Shown here one piece after another: positions 24,901 to 29,039 of a stretch of DNA of 64,000 nucleotides. A model generated the notes under the pieces. That model worked only from the letters and a program-made list of their open reading frames with translations. It searched no databases and was not told the origin of the DNA. The position numbers and the translations under genes are program-made. Origin of the DNA: Pseudodesulfovibrio sp. (GTDB taxonomy: Bacteria > Desulfobacterota > Desulfovibrionia > Desulfovibrionales > Desulfovibrionaceae); the NCBI RefSeq assembly GCF_028692895.1, contig NZ_JAQUWN010000007.1, positions 20,819-84,818 on the forward strand, read 5' to 3'. Position 1 is the first letter of the stretch; every line of letters begins with the position of its first letter.

Positions 24901-27900
24901 GTCGGACCTGGGCATGGTCCAGGTCTCGGCCCCCGGCACGGTGGACATCCTCGCCACCGGCGCGCTGACCGACGCCAACACCCGGCAGACCGTGGACCAG
25001 CAGGACCTGGAGCGGCTCAAGGGCATGTGGGCCCGCCTGGGCATCCTGGCCTCGGACGACCCGGCGGTCTACGAGCAGCAGGTGCAGGACAGGATCGACG
25101 CGGAGTGCGCGCAGCTCACCAACGCCTATCACAGCCACCACGACTTCATGGAGACCATGGAGCAGGCGGGCGGGCGTGACGCCTACGCCGCGCGGCTCGC
25201 TGCCGATTCGTCCCGCGGATTCGCGGACGAGGCGGCGGCCGTCGCCTGGATCGACGAGTACCGGGCGAACCTGGAAGGCCAGCTCAACGACTTCGATTCC
25301 TCGCTCCTGGCCTCCCCCTACGACGCCGATCTGTCCGTGAACTGGGCGAACCTGACCGACGCGGGGCGGAAGGACGCCCTGCGGGCGCAGGCCGAGTCCT
25401 CCCTGTGGGACAAGGCGACCCTGACCTCCAAGATGACGGACGCCCTCTACGGCGGCACCACCACGACCCTGTACACGGAAGTGGCGAACATCCTGGCCCG
25501 CGACATCAACCTTCATGCCGGGTCCATCGGGCAGTGCGGAGTCGACCGGCAGTACGTCATCAGCGGCTACGCGGCCAAGCTGGCGGCGGACAGCTTCTCG
25601 GACGACGAGCGGTTCTACCTGGCTTACGCCACGGCCGGGGAGAAGCTCCTCGACACCGGCGCGGACACCATGACCATCCGGCTGCAACACTACGTGGTGG
25701 AGGATTACCAGGCCAAGCTGGGCGGGACCATGGACTTCACCGAGCGCGACCGCTTCTACATCTGGACCTCGGAATCCTCGGACCGCGGCTATGACGCGGC
25801 GACCGACGCCCTGACCATCCGGCTGAACGACGACCTGAACGTCCTGCTCGCGGGCGGCAAGCTCGACCTCTTCGCCCAGGCGGACGCCCTGATCGGCACC
25901 GGCGTGAAGAGCCTGAGCCTCAGCGGCGGGCAGGACCTGACCGTGGGAGCCGCCACGGCCCAGGCGGGCGAGCTGCGCATCAAGGCGGACGGCAACCTCT
26001 ACGCCACGGCCGACGGGGCCGGGCTCTCGGCGGGCACACTCCTGGTGGCCGAGGCCAGCAACGGCGTCCTGGGCGCGGCCGACGCCGCGTTCACCATCGG
26101 GTCCCACGCCCTGGCGGCCTTCCGCGCCTCGGGCGAGATCAATCTGAAGAACCGGGCCGGAACCGCGCTGAACCTGGAGTTGCTGAACACGGACACCGGC
26201 GGCGCGGTCCACTCCACCGAGAACGTTACCTTCATCAACGGAAATCTGACCCTGGACTCCAACCTCGCCATCACGAGCGACAAGGACGTGCTCCTCCAAG
26301 GCGGGACCATCGCGGTGAGCGACGGCGTCTCGCTGCAGGGCCGGACGGTGGCCTTCGACGGCGCCTCGCTGACCCTGGCCAACGGCGTGACCGTGCGGGG
26401 CGATACCGTGTCCCTGACGGGCTCCGGCCCGATCTCGGCCACGGACTCGACCCTGACCGCGACCACCACGCTGACCCTGGCCGGGGCGGACATCGCGCTG
26501 AACAACACGGCCCTGCACGGTGGCGCGGTGTCTTTGGGCGGCGCGGCCCTGACCCTGGTCAACGGCGCGACCGCGCAGGGCGACGCCGTGACCCTGACCG
26601 GGACCGGCCCGATTTCGGCCACGGGCTCGACCCTGACCGCGACCGACACGCTGGCCCTGACCGGAGGGAACATCGTCCTGGACGGCGCGACCCTGCACGG
26701 CGGCATCGTAAACCTGGACGGCGCGGCCCTGACCCTGACCAACGGCGCGACCGCGCAGGGCGACGCCGTGACCCTGACCGGGACCGGCCCGATCTCGGCC
26801 ACGGGCTCGACCCTGACCGCGACCACCGCGCTGACCCTGGCCGGGGCGGACATCATTCTGGACAACGCCAGCCTGCGGGGCGTCACGGTGTCCGTGGACG
26901 GCGCGGCCCTGACCCTGACCAACGGCGCTACCGTGCGGGGCGACACCGTGTCCCTGACCGGGACCGGGGCCGTGTCGACGAGCGGCGTCGTAAACCTGGA
27001 TGGCGACAACGGGCTGGCGCTGGAGGGCTCCACCATCGACCTGGCCGAGGGCGCGAGCCTGACGGGCTCGGACGTGCTCCTGCGGCTGAACGGCCTTGAC
27101 GCCGTCGGCGAGTCCTGGGTCAGGATCGCCGACGGGGCGTCCCTGCACACCTCGGACGGCCGTCCGGTGGTTCTGGTCGGCAGCGGCCTGGACAGCGACG
27201 TCCTCGACTTCGCGGACAGCGGACTGGCCGGGAACTGGACCCTGGACGGGCCCGGAAGCGGCCTGATGGGCAACGGCAACCTCGACCTCGCCTTTTCCGC
27301 CATCGAGAAGATCGCGGCGGGGAGCGGTGACGACGTGGTGGTCCTGACCGGGACCGGCGGCGTGAACACCCTGGCCCTGGGCGAAGGATACGGCGCAGTG
27401 GACGGCAGCGGCCTCGCCACGCGCTCCACCTGGAGCTTCGGCGGCGGGACCGGCAGCCTCACGGCCGAGGGCGGCGCAACGCGCATCGGCTCGATGACCG
27501 GCGTCAGCGAGATCTTCGGCTCCGAGGCGGGCGACGCGCTCTCCTACGACGACCCCCTGGTTCCGGCCGATTGGCTCGTGGAGCTGGACAACGACAACGG
27601 CGGCACCCTGAACGGCATCCGTTTCAGCAACATCTCCGCCACCACCCAGGTCTCGGCCAACAGCACCTTCGAACTGAAGTCCCACATGAACGTCATCGAC
27701 CTCCAGTCCGGCCCGGCCACGATCTTCATCTACTCCGGCGGTTACTTCGACAGTCTCACGGTGGGCGCTGGCGTGATCGTCGTGGACATGCGGCCTTCGC
27801 CGCGACCGGTGAACGTGATGACGCCCGTGGGCCCCGGCGGCGAGACCCCGGCTTCGGGCGGCGGGTCCCAGCCGGTCCTGCTGCCCCTTCCGGGCACGCG

Positions 27901-28303
27901 CGGGTCCCTGGCGGCCCAGTACAACGGCCATGAGCTTCCGCTCCTTCGCCCGATCGAGTTCCCGCCCATGTCGCTGACCGGTTTCGGCGGATCGTCGTCG
28001 GGCGAGGGGCCCGCGCCCAGCGACTCGGGGCGGCCCGCCGCGCCCGGCAATGAGGACCGGCCCGAGGACCAGCAGGGCCAGGCGGCGGACGGCGGCCAGA
28101 GTCAGGGCCAGAGTCAGGGCCAGGGCCAGAGCCAGGGCCAGGGCCAGGGCCAGCCCGGCGGCCAGGAACAGCCTCGGGAAAAGGGCGAGGCCGAGGGAGA
28201 GGACAATCCCGACGGCCAGGGCCAGCCCGGGGAAAAGGGCGACGGCGAGGCCCCGGATGCGCAGCCCCGGGCAGGGGAGCACGAACCCCCGGCCCAGGGA
28301 TAA
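3974..28303 (+). CDS. Giant LEPR-XLL repetitive secreted/surface protein (~8109 aa)
   Basis: One uninterrupted 24.3-kb frame. I start it at ATG 3974 (GGAG 6 nt upstream) rather than the track's TTG 3962. The N-terminus has no classical signal peptide; it carries the LEPR-XLL motif FEQLEPRQLLSG (LEPRQLL at 41-47). Regions in order: beta-helix-like start; Thr/Pro linker near 780-805; about twelve modules with an HxFxTGDxVxY...GLxxGxxYxV...HTF pattern (about 809-2156); Ser/Thr/Gln linker near 2410-2440; a very long repeat region rich in VNVI and ILSIAG strands (about 2600-5560), including GSGAAAGAGSL-type repeats; helical insert (about 5730-6310); beta-rich part; second helical part (about 7005-7185); exact 60-residue tandem repeats (about 7457-7669); one GSGDD element; Gln/Gly-rich acidic tail. 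No RTX array or Gram-positive sorting signal is seen. Likely a giant adhesin or surface-structure protein exported with help from the upstream genes. Confidence 0.85.
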   Translation: MSAIRKLFRKSSQVITDSGVSTCYSAPQARQNRIPSYFEQLEPRQLLSGTQVDAAENLAGAPVVAESFSSAASNPLGSVSDLADLLKQAALPDFSDITSAIRNVPGLENLDLDNLDLSAIGQEISDALPRGGFFEGSLDGDHDLANSAGLWVSLWSENVTVSGSFHSDTGFDYNAVAIMASGNVTLQDVSFSGVEYITIRAASVTFDSGTSLTLNGGELTISAMDYANFTSGSTVTGDGQGDLTVTASNSITVSAGADLDGLNNLTLSASSIDIGEAGAGATTIDVGGDFKAEATVNAHLNTLFSCLPIKIASGSAHVSVADAVINAKSVTITATATTETTKQLPSLGELTDNQYLSLVDTFLTTSAADLFKTYLGIDIKQVQDPLTSVSSLSFLPAGLGTANSYLDTLSSPLSDTLNELYQSLEISAPVLITYGSATADVVIEGDTSITATGDVTITASSSVSNSQTKDAKLFGFVLAINKANASVTVQGNTAIDAGGDAVVGATSKNTNSVTLTSTYDAATANQASRIFASKTSPATKTTTKATAKKNTYAMAIAIGVNEAQASVLIGENVTIDAGRDIVVTSKTTESLTLSALANATSAGNLAIGLALNFGGAKSYATINGELTAQGSIKGTSDVESKVNTTSTTNIPSAVGAAAPVAPPQEETQDMVSKVKGVSSQVSSKLTNFILAALPTSFATAKLQEAKMGLGIALGFALHDAEAKTTVGGTATITALGKVESGPVTEGRGAVVLDSVSNTTPVLKVSASSIADPVSQSATQSPTTSTTNPPAATTTPATTPATVAGVTGVGVVTTTADHNFQTGDQVVYHSSDPAKAIAGLVDGQAYTVTVYNGETKQFVLRSADGATVLHFRNLSSTDWASATHTFTKVAATQDNGVISVTADAAEVKAANLVNGGVTCAGHNFKIGDVVTYTSAGAAAGLASGTKYKVFAATADTFTLADMTGKKITVGAAAAGSQHTFTRYVEPVAGAALTVTKADIGMGQVNVANTFAVGDILTYTSSDPADAVSGLTSGQKYTVAARGASFFTLKGADGKVITLAQNADAATVHTFTRTAPATTGATVIVNGSKIEGGNKFTAASIPFKVNDKVTYSVAAGGTALTGMTVGQAYTVKAVGQGYFQLADSNGNLVNVSTAGAAATTDHIFTRAASPASRLEKGVSIAAGVTVFTNTASTTVASGARIVHNTLVEITSDANYKVPTSSRTLLANSGAMTKVSGAVSQVPVDFLQEAVGSVKELASSIDDAYLDAQQSLGSLFGVDAINFQNTDSAFFMPNSYVYAVTQGAKTSSTAASFAYIGQDNTSTAVVDDGVSIVRTGGVTDAAVNTASGTVRLNGDYNGYSGYVTYEAGNASTDLAGLDSGATYWGVVDAGGNLSLYADQGGSRITVGKSGDAAVAHYFLFQQQPAGGGTAAAIEADLTEETSTILRLNDAHGFSTGDVVTVGDGLGLDADALYMVFVQGDTELAFKKITGGQVEAGFATLAPTARDSYAITLATDGERTDAGLSVTMTTADYQAANAETHNPFAGFASGDVVTYEAADPASALTGLTSGRTYTLILTSRSTFALKSGDTLVSFGMNDLAAATTHSFGKAGATAVLDGGELTVSTSSGVSVGTAATGGRTVTLAAEAGYAFRSGDILTYTCSGEAIDGLENGKEYVVEEVSAGTLALYAYENGEATGDAVSVDYRCAGLDGSATHTFTLTEGNANAPLAIEADSQVSDGNALHIGANDFQTGDAVELAGLALDADGGAMLNADGTPMYNAVGVFTLVRLSDSSVKLLDAQGNAYAVPTGESSGLDDYRLTRVSSGSPMAADTDHGGVLTVLSDTFETGDAVVYRAVDGQAAMGLVSGATYYVSGVMDNGDGTSAIALSASRGGPAISVALTDAAHLLTLASARTYAAQADGSGGVAADTTTGIYDGMAVTVDAPVTVRLSDGSEEVLARGSVLYASVDGNGSVRLAGSEEDYLAGACLYVTGFSGALAQVGATQTFNQNTVTLGAYVFETAGAHDLIDGSVVTIERADGSVECYTVTTYGEKAFTLTDLETGLRADRAYVFDGEAAISLSRPVESITFAADNMVDNPVYVTEAGHGFVTGQALEYKDKDTGETTTCYVIARDADTFYLADSLEDAYAGDARTEAISASGGTLQKTAQRYGIFIQATSSDKTVNLTGKMGTGKGAIRTTTATASKKAAFSSDKITQAVKSKISPQRSPDSGSGAGGSLQILNLDSTTTARLGTAANTADTLVMGHGLSITADSDNGVIAIVQAGSSGQLDAISGTGSVLLLDNVTTAALGVGSGRVALGDALGADGVNSLLVRATDNTIYTQLSAAISSGQSAIGGTVFVDVVNRSTTATIDGSADLSGRVLVLGSAEVNALNTGRGVSVLIGGSHASPAQQQASTATTSTQTSGTTSGQSGATSPLAGLQTVQSTVQNVLPQGTDDDSALTEEEKQKRDAQKQGGNYLSLLTGSADKAASIGTALDSGLTQANTNVNGLTQGTSESGQTQPAQQSDAPAVSEAYTGEIFVGYSSEETKAMVRNLSSLVVAGFVAKALDDTKQITVAGAFSVTTKSKTKSTDARGKATFAENESSSSSKAGAGSVVVSVTDRDTEARVDHVATLRATDGDVDVSATDDGFALVAAAGLAGSTTGSGYGGTLLVNARLSDVTACVADCDLTVEQGALSVSALKDVTMITVAGGGGFGDAKGVGLSLGVNVLAGDATAYINHGVISVSDSVSVTAMSGAGTDRNGIDIDDDNPEASVSGIDSIDGGYNLIAIGASAGIGLSGSSLAGTLVTNIVSSETSAYIGDAAKPTTILADGSVSVLAADKFGILSIGGSLGLSGKAKADPANSGNTTARKSTSVGAVLAVNVIHSTGAAYARNLTVGKRTAGPGPDVSVTSLSSQQILAIAGAAAAAQGDAVAVTLAVNVISAGAAASVADADITGRTLAVRAGNESTILSIAGGIGLSTGNNKAAAIAANVIAGADIPALGPDSDTADIKAARGAGAGNLDVTASVSGSSINLSGDVDDCMRVLAETSSSILSIAAGISVSTGSETDASQKTNLAGAATINIIARNVSATVTDSDILAAGKVSIVARDYIMSGGSQQGSRILSIAGQVGVGLGGSQAGAALAVNVIASDVKAGLTGSDLTQTGVSGGLDVMADSIAQILSITGSVAVSLNSGGSASAKSVSVAVNVIDKDVAATIGGGKTAAAKTVTGPVTVRATDSSQILGISATVAFAIGSVDASTLGGAVAVNVVNSDQTVTISDVVLNADGLFTIRAEGRNSISAINLGLSGTSLTVNPNIIVNDTAVNIVRSSLNAGGFAVLAQQAAAGSAVAQSWTRKYTDNDATLDQYLDTTDVDFNTNILSLNLNVAGTMGEGSSALAGAVAVNVVTSTARAAVESSSLYASGADGLHLSAVNSAVIRAVAIGAAVSVGTGSAISGGLASNTITGGAYATVAAGTLAAPLGEVSVSALDNADILALAVNAAVSTGGKAVGLYASVNVIAVDSIATVSGSYNSSGTFVSGGNFSVTARDTSSIWAFTVAASVGTGTAASLANNTNVIVGTVEASITSLLDGDGNLVSALPAMQVGGGLTVEASSSTQIVNVAIGAAVGMGSGAAIQATASENVITRSVNAGISGVGDILVGGDLVVRGFEAQPAAIGDWRLKSYAANTGVGDVNTSVFQGASDNDTGVGVADGGQHSVDPNAALFNPQSGIFSLVVSVAAAAGGGASVSGALNFNWLEREVNATVRNVGAIKFTGGGSMTVSAQSSASAFGGVLSVGAGTGSAAVGAAAAINVLNNKTQAILADCTVGGWSGGAWNDARLRNVTVKADNTSGAIALAVGVGATAGSAGVGASMTLNLGLSAGKPGFTSTSASDRNSQLSGVADQYYSDLLTNGSGSYTSDSSALGGESAEAGVRNTDIHSSGALVVEALQNSAFLSVDLAVGAGSTAGVAGAVALNLLSINSAAYIVNTAGTGVTAGSARVNAESGGKAWAFLIGVGAGGTVGVTGLLSVSRVGGTAQAYTDGGSITTLSGGLTVSAYGGTDMLTVGVGVGAGGTVAASGSVVLALGGNTVTADVTGATLDLAGDLAVTAENTTSVITTSLGVSGSGSAAGAGGLAINLATWGEAAAYDPANSGSTAKSSSYDALEFAGTNAADAGFVTRARVESPGIDAGNITVRALNKSSYVAALIMVAGSGAAAGAGGLVLNMMDSAASATLAVEGNATASGAVSVTSENTTRLWATMASVAGSGAAAGAGSLALNLSDVSSTAEIAGIAGAALRAGGVTVSASSDADLYALALAVAASGAAAGAGSLAINASTNPTKASIAGPGPSFVLTVDGGGSVKVLSRNNSTLVAGSVGVAASGTAAGGGSISINISSKEGLADTARQIRLTDAGATRLRTGGRQVDENASFSGRVVNGVLYLFDNFNSVVPLSGNGVTNGTHYLSLTDEDGGETLYSFTLADLLPDGGINAAALVDTETGARGLASVPEDATFLYRSNPYGAPIYTSDAVAEVASSTAVVDGATITGENIGGVVGDVDLDVAASSGRTTVSVAAGVAASGGASGYGSVNVAVSNNLTQAVVQNSVLALGGGDLSVTADNVGGSYGVGVAVAAGAFGAGGAVVSVGVDSGDTNAELLDTRVTSVRNVTVAADTTLTAFNLNLAAAGAIGAGAATVAVTSIKGGTLARISGESITATGDVAVHAVMGKSSATTNIATLASGKSGLSGTLGTASERYQAAELEANSTHADTPDEDTQATSFAGSLSATGILSVSIAASGGLVAASGALAINNISGSVRAVVKDASIRSNGFTVESGMASSVQSYVVSAAVGGIGLAGSLGINAITGKTTAEVSNVSQVVTTSSVAAIQNLTITGLAVVVAAGAGAGGFGLVVNSLSGDVSALIRGGSVQAAGGLAVTADRASKINAYAIGVSLGLAGAVSGGVAVNRLTGSTTAGLSGGAGRLSVSNTGAVLVRAHETTIATTLGVQAAGGVGISLAAGVAVTTATGTVKAYAEKADFTTVASLTVDAQSTADLTIKGIGAAVGAIAGGVVVSTISLTNPIAAYVKDSTLSRVGSVDILGNGDWHLYGLSVAGAAGIVSGSASVTTVSVKGSVDAYLSGVTLANVGRVDVKATGTPRNVRALSISPAISILGSVGAADAEVNISPTIRAYADNISVKTFDPSLSPTDVAISAELKRPPLGYSAEAIGYALSAGLLLGVSGTSAVANNASVVEAYVRNLAVESRMGSLEVRARNEVSLNAEGLGVGVSLLAGVGVAASSVKSQGITLAFVTGADNPAGKQTASIAGDMSVVAESAVYTDQNTTAGAGAVGLAIAAGTARQNLSGITASAIGADLENEAAASHKAIFDAKTLNLRAQNAFYTNMYFTADAVALLGGAGGTGVLNIGADTRAVVGNGTELTAEDLSILSENVIVRGQGGHDNGADSTAVGIITVNAGGSATNIVANSSVLIGSDAKLTHTGASTKDTTGIPSGERMAIQAFNVLDVSDSLAFTAGGALNLAVVAGSVKTKLNATVDIGERAVVRTSNPLGADLVIHAGSYEAVNLDVGSSLWGLASAGELKARAEVTSANKVNVHADALLYSTLDLAVGTGRMGYKYATDENANAAGTGHEIGDAALYMSGDIYDRTVLPMSTGAGSALVWTQSNIITVDQGAELMSRGNAELYAQQGSFTVKSHTMAHNWTTAIFGKTDYTKKDSIFTNQVVMNGVVTAGVDNIVAAAIKKLTSEQDWNDAVASGIVPEAEVARVKAALATFESAFGYSYFDYLADPDGKLSELMQSGLNQAQGFDDAKWTEIIGSMSDSLEFFGVTSLISDVFTTLCNSSMEELRNLQASAASFSGLFDGLDLTVAEALYKDDGGNAAPALFWQSILHGDADLRTKMNYFDALEADGYNFATLQADDLAAANALGAIAASFGYDATAVSGMSAADWSTLATAYRNVAALSAAQADAINILVDALGGSYARAKTLWAAYGQLTSANTLKTGSNLTAAGWRWMLDAVRDSHVTTGAGGIETVSYDADWTVDLEDAYQAMDGENFDYGQASTADKAVLDAFLSGRIDDGVRPAGGDWTTYYKVADMTWTSGSGEAISLATALQAVSDGLSQSMLDGLEAVKDHPMLFDDGFVATVREVGGQAGNTLLGGTTLTREQLVLVGLMQVTMGDPDLTALYGAHAYATYCNAYSLNSQVNVVDDSVKAYLETELGYYVTGQNADQLTYEVSRNTEGNALYNEYRRLQRMVEIYGKSDASSRVILAQMKSMQADLAAYGFGTISASGAFVLGDGSSVSMVTVKDMLVSKGNVNVYADVVSGGGVLEALDDASLTVSTSISTLYVDNLTISSKEGGKVNIFNGAAAGTVTLRSHSGSAATMTVRQENQRGTLLAGNLYNLSGTTILTSEGDMSIVGDVFARTMSVTAKGNLTINLSKDGSLYNAGGLPISIGGDMNRYNINGLTLSSRGSLRSLGDINISATYINVNGLIQSGLKSYDIDITGSKTTGYLAIRDDGTAYSNSSVTASTKYSVKLYTYDGTTDTYTLDPIYAGGGHVYITGAMFNTNAGMGEIAVYNNPDVDIRNTTQSTLVVQGVDTGSTEAGGVFRRSTSSQSWTRLSGSYRQTNGNLKYNFLVGSSSGLISTYELTVKKWQGWDAFDWLIPDSSDMSLTQEKRTNNTPLDDTGGYITDGVSAHNQVVAVGGYTRLDIGALTNRLIGFNITMETNQVSGTYARYVVNTGEAVVQNYDPQVSWHGAFLWRYQSVYYKTVITQAQQTVFWVQLDTDKAINVSAPGQGTGSISINSVGSVVLDGAVNGSGDISITSSQGDVTDAAESWINSSSGSVSVTATVGSVGRESGRAASDSSTLKIVAGGSAITLNAGGDVHARFAGGDATVAVQAAGTASLSSDRVLYGEIGAAEITLSAFGGMGSAASALKLGNRTDPSAGALVTAAVTGPTGDIYLSAPWSDLGMVQVSAPGTVDILATGALTDANTRQTVDQQDLERLKGMWARLGILASDDPAVYEQQVQDRIDAECAQLTNAYHSHHDFMETMEQAGGRDAYAARLAADSSRGFADEAAAVAWIDEYRANLEGQLNDFDSSLLASPYDADLSVNWANLTDAGRKDALRAQAESSLWDKATLTSKMTDALYGGTTTTLYTEVANILARDINLHAGSIGQCGVDRQYVISGYAAKLAADSFSDDERFYLAYATAGEKLLDTGADTMTIRLQHYVVEDYQAKLGGTMDFTERDRFYIWTSESSDRGYDAATDALTIRLNDDLNVLLAGGKLDLFAQADALIGTGVKSLSLSGGQDLTVGAATAQAGELRIKADGNLYATADGAGLSAGTLLVAEASNGVLGAADAAFTIGSHALAAFRASGEINLKNRAGTALNLELLNTDTGGAVHSTENVTFINGNLTLDSNLAITSDKDVLLQGGTIAVSDGVSLQGRTVAFDGASLTLANGVTVRGDTVSLTGSGPISATDSTLTATTTLTLAGADIALNNTALHGGAVSLGGAALTLVNGATAQGDAVTLTGTGPISATGSTLTATDTLALTGGNIVLDGATLHGGIVNLDGAALTLTNGATAQGDAVTLTGTGPISATGSTLTATTALTLAGADIILDNASLRGVTVSVDGAALTLTNGATVRGDTVSLTGTGAVSTSGVVNLDGDNGLALEGSTIDLAEGASLTGSDVLLRLNGLDAVGESWVRIADGASLHTSDGRPVVLVGSGLDSDVLDFADSGLAGNWTLDGPGSGLMGNGNLDLAFSAIEKIAAGSGDDVVVLTGTGGVNTLALGEGYGAVDGSGLATRSTWSFGGGTGSLTAEGGATRIGSMTGVSEIFGSEAGDALSYDDPLVPADWLVELDNDNGGTLNGIRFSNISATTQVSANSTFELKSHMNVIDLQSGPATIFIYSGGYFDSLTVGAGVIVVDMRPSPRPVNVMTPVGPGGETPASGGGSQPVLLPLPGTRGSLAAQYNGHELPLLRPIEFPPMSLTGFGGSSSGEGPAPSDSGRPAAPGNEDRPEDQQGQAADGGQSQGQSQGQGQSQGQGQGQPGGQEQPREKGEAEGEDNPDGQGQPGEKGDGEAPDAQPRAGEHEPPAQG
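26341..26980 (+). repeat. 180-bp in-frame tandem repeat (60 aa, ~3.5 copies) in the giant gene
   Basis: Segments recur at exactly 180-bp spacing: blocks beginning near 26401, 26581, 26761 and 26941 all encode GDxVxLTG(T/S)G, and each is followed by LTATxxLxL and then GAALTL. Long runs are identical at the nucleotide level between copies, for example the LTGTGPISATGSTLTAT block. Such conservation in DNA implies recent duplication or gene conversion. Copy number could vary between strains. Confidence 0.85.
28095..28153 (+). repeat. Short Gln-Gly/Ser repeats at the 3' end of the giant gene
   Basis: A run of near-identical CAGGGC/CAGAGT hexamers encodes (S/G)Q(S/G)Q dipeptides just before an acidic Pro/Glu/Gly-rich tail. 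It is low-complexity DNA prone to slippage in multiples of 6 nt, so the frame is kept when copies change. Confidence 0.75.
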
Positions 28304-28315
28304 ACGACAGGCTAT

Positions 28316-28349
28316 GCGGGCGGACCGAACGGTCCGCCCGCTTTTTTTT
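28316..28349 (+). terminator. Rho-independent terminator of the giant gene
   Basis: Perfect 11-bp GC-rich stem (GCGGGCGGACC / GGTCCGCCCGC, loop GAAC) followed by eight Ts, starting 12 nt after the TAA stop. It is a strong + strand terminator and separates the giant gene from the minus-strand gene that converges on it. Confidence 0.95.
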
Positions 28350-28389
28350 GGGGGAGGAGCGTCCGGGAAGGGGATGCGCCGTGCGCGGC

Positions 28390-28932
28390 CTAGGGATCGA
28401 GGACGATGAGCGGAATGCGGTTGGCGAAGGTGCCCCATCCCTTTGGGGCGGACCGCCAGCCGAGGAGGGAAAGGGTGCGGGTGGCGTCGGGGCTGCCGGG
28501 GCGGCGCAGGACGAGCCAGGCGGTTTCGAAGGCGGGGCGGCCGGAGCGGTCGAGCCCCATGCGGATGGCGTGGGCCGCGCCGAGGCGGCCCCTGGCCCGG
28601 ACGAGAATGGCCCCGCCCGCGTCCGAAAGCCCCACGGCCGGGCCCACGGCGCCGGTGAAGATCCCGTCCTTGCCCAGGCGGCCGTGCTCCAGGCCCTCGC
28701 GCTCGAAGAGGGCGTCGCGCGCCGGGCCGTCGGATGGCGGCGGAGCCAGGAGCAGGGCTATCTCCACGCCGGGGATCGGGACGCCCCCGGCGTCGACCAC
28801 GCGGCCCACGGCCTGGTAGCGGACCGTCTCCCACTCGTTGACGCGCAGAAGCAGGAATATCACGGCCCCGCCCAGGGCGAGGGTCAGGGCCCCGAGGGCC
28901 AGGCGGTGTCGGCGGGCTGCGGATCGGCTCAT
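28390..28932 (-). CDS. Small membrane-anchored protein of unknown function
   Basis: 180 residues. The N-terminus has basic residues followed by one hydrophobic segment (LALGALTLALGGAVIFLLL, about residues 11-29), so it is probably a single-pass inner-membrane protein with a periplasmic body. Residues about 38-60 (QAVGRVVDAGGVPIPGVEIALLL) look like a carboxypeptidase-regulatory-type beta-sandwich strand pair, which is weak family evidence. The rest is not recognised. It converges on the giant gene and its terminator and is divergent from the substrate-binding protein gene, about 100 nt away. Its codon use is like its neighbours, which supports it being real. No function is assigned. Confidence 0.6.
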   Translation of the reverse strand: MSRSAARRHRLALGALTLALGGAVIFLLLRVNEWETVRYQAVGRVVDAGGVPIPGVEIALLLAPPPSDGPARDALFEREGLEHGRLGKDGIFTGAVGPAVGLSDAGGAILVRARGRLGAAHAIRMGLDRSGRPAFETAWLVLRRPGSPDATRTLSLLGWRSAPKGWGTFANRIPLIVLDP

Positions 28933-29039
28933 GCTTCGGCTATAGCACCCTGGGCGCGGGCCGGTCCAGTGCGGGAAATCATGGTGTGAAACCGCAGGAG
29001 AGGTTGCACTTTTTATTGACCGATGGCATTGATTTGATC

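Noticed and set aside
26341-26980. CRISPR-like array suggested by the regular 180-bp repeats
   Set aside because: Repeats are contiguous 60-codon units in a single open reading frame without unique spacers.
3974-28303. RTX-type type I secretion substrate
   Set aside because: Only a single degenerate GSGDD is present; no array of GGxGxDxxx nonapeptides and no complete type I ABC gene in the window, so the type I label is not supported.
3908-28834. Very long antisense ORFs opposite the giant gene (3908-11176, 11777-15106, 17792-24088, 24122-28834, up to 2,422 codons)
   Set aside because: High G+C at third codon positions removes stops on the complementary strand. Their translations are Gly/Arg/Val/Asp-rich with no domain, while the plus strand carries a coherent repeat protein.
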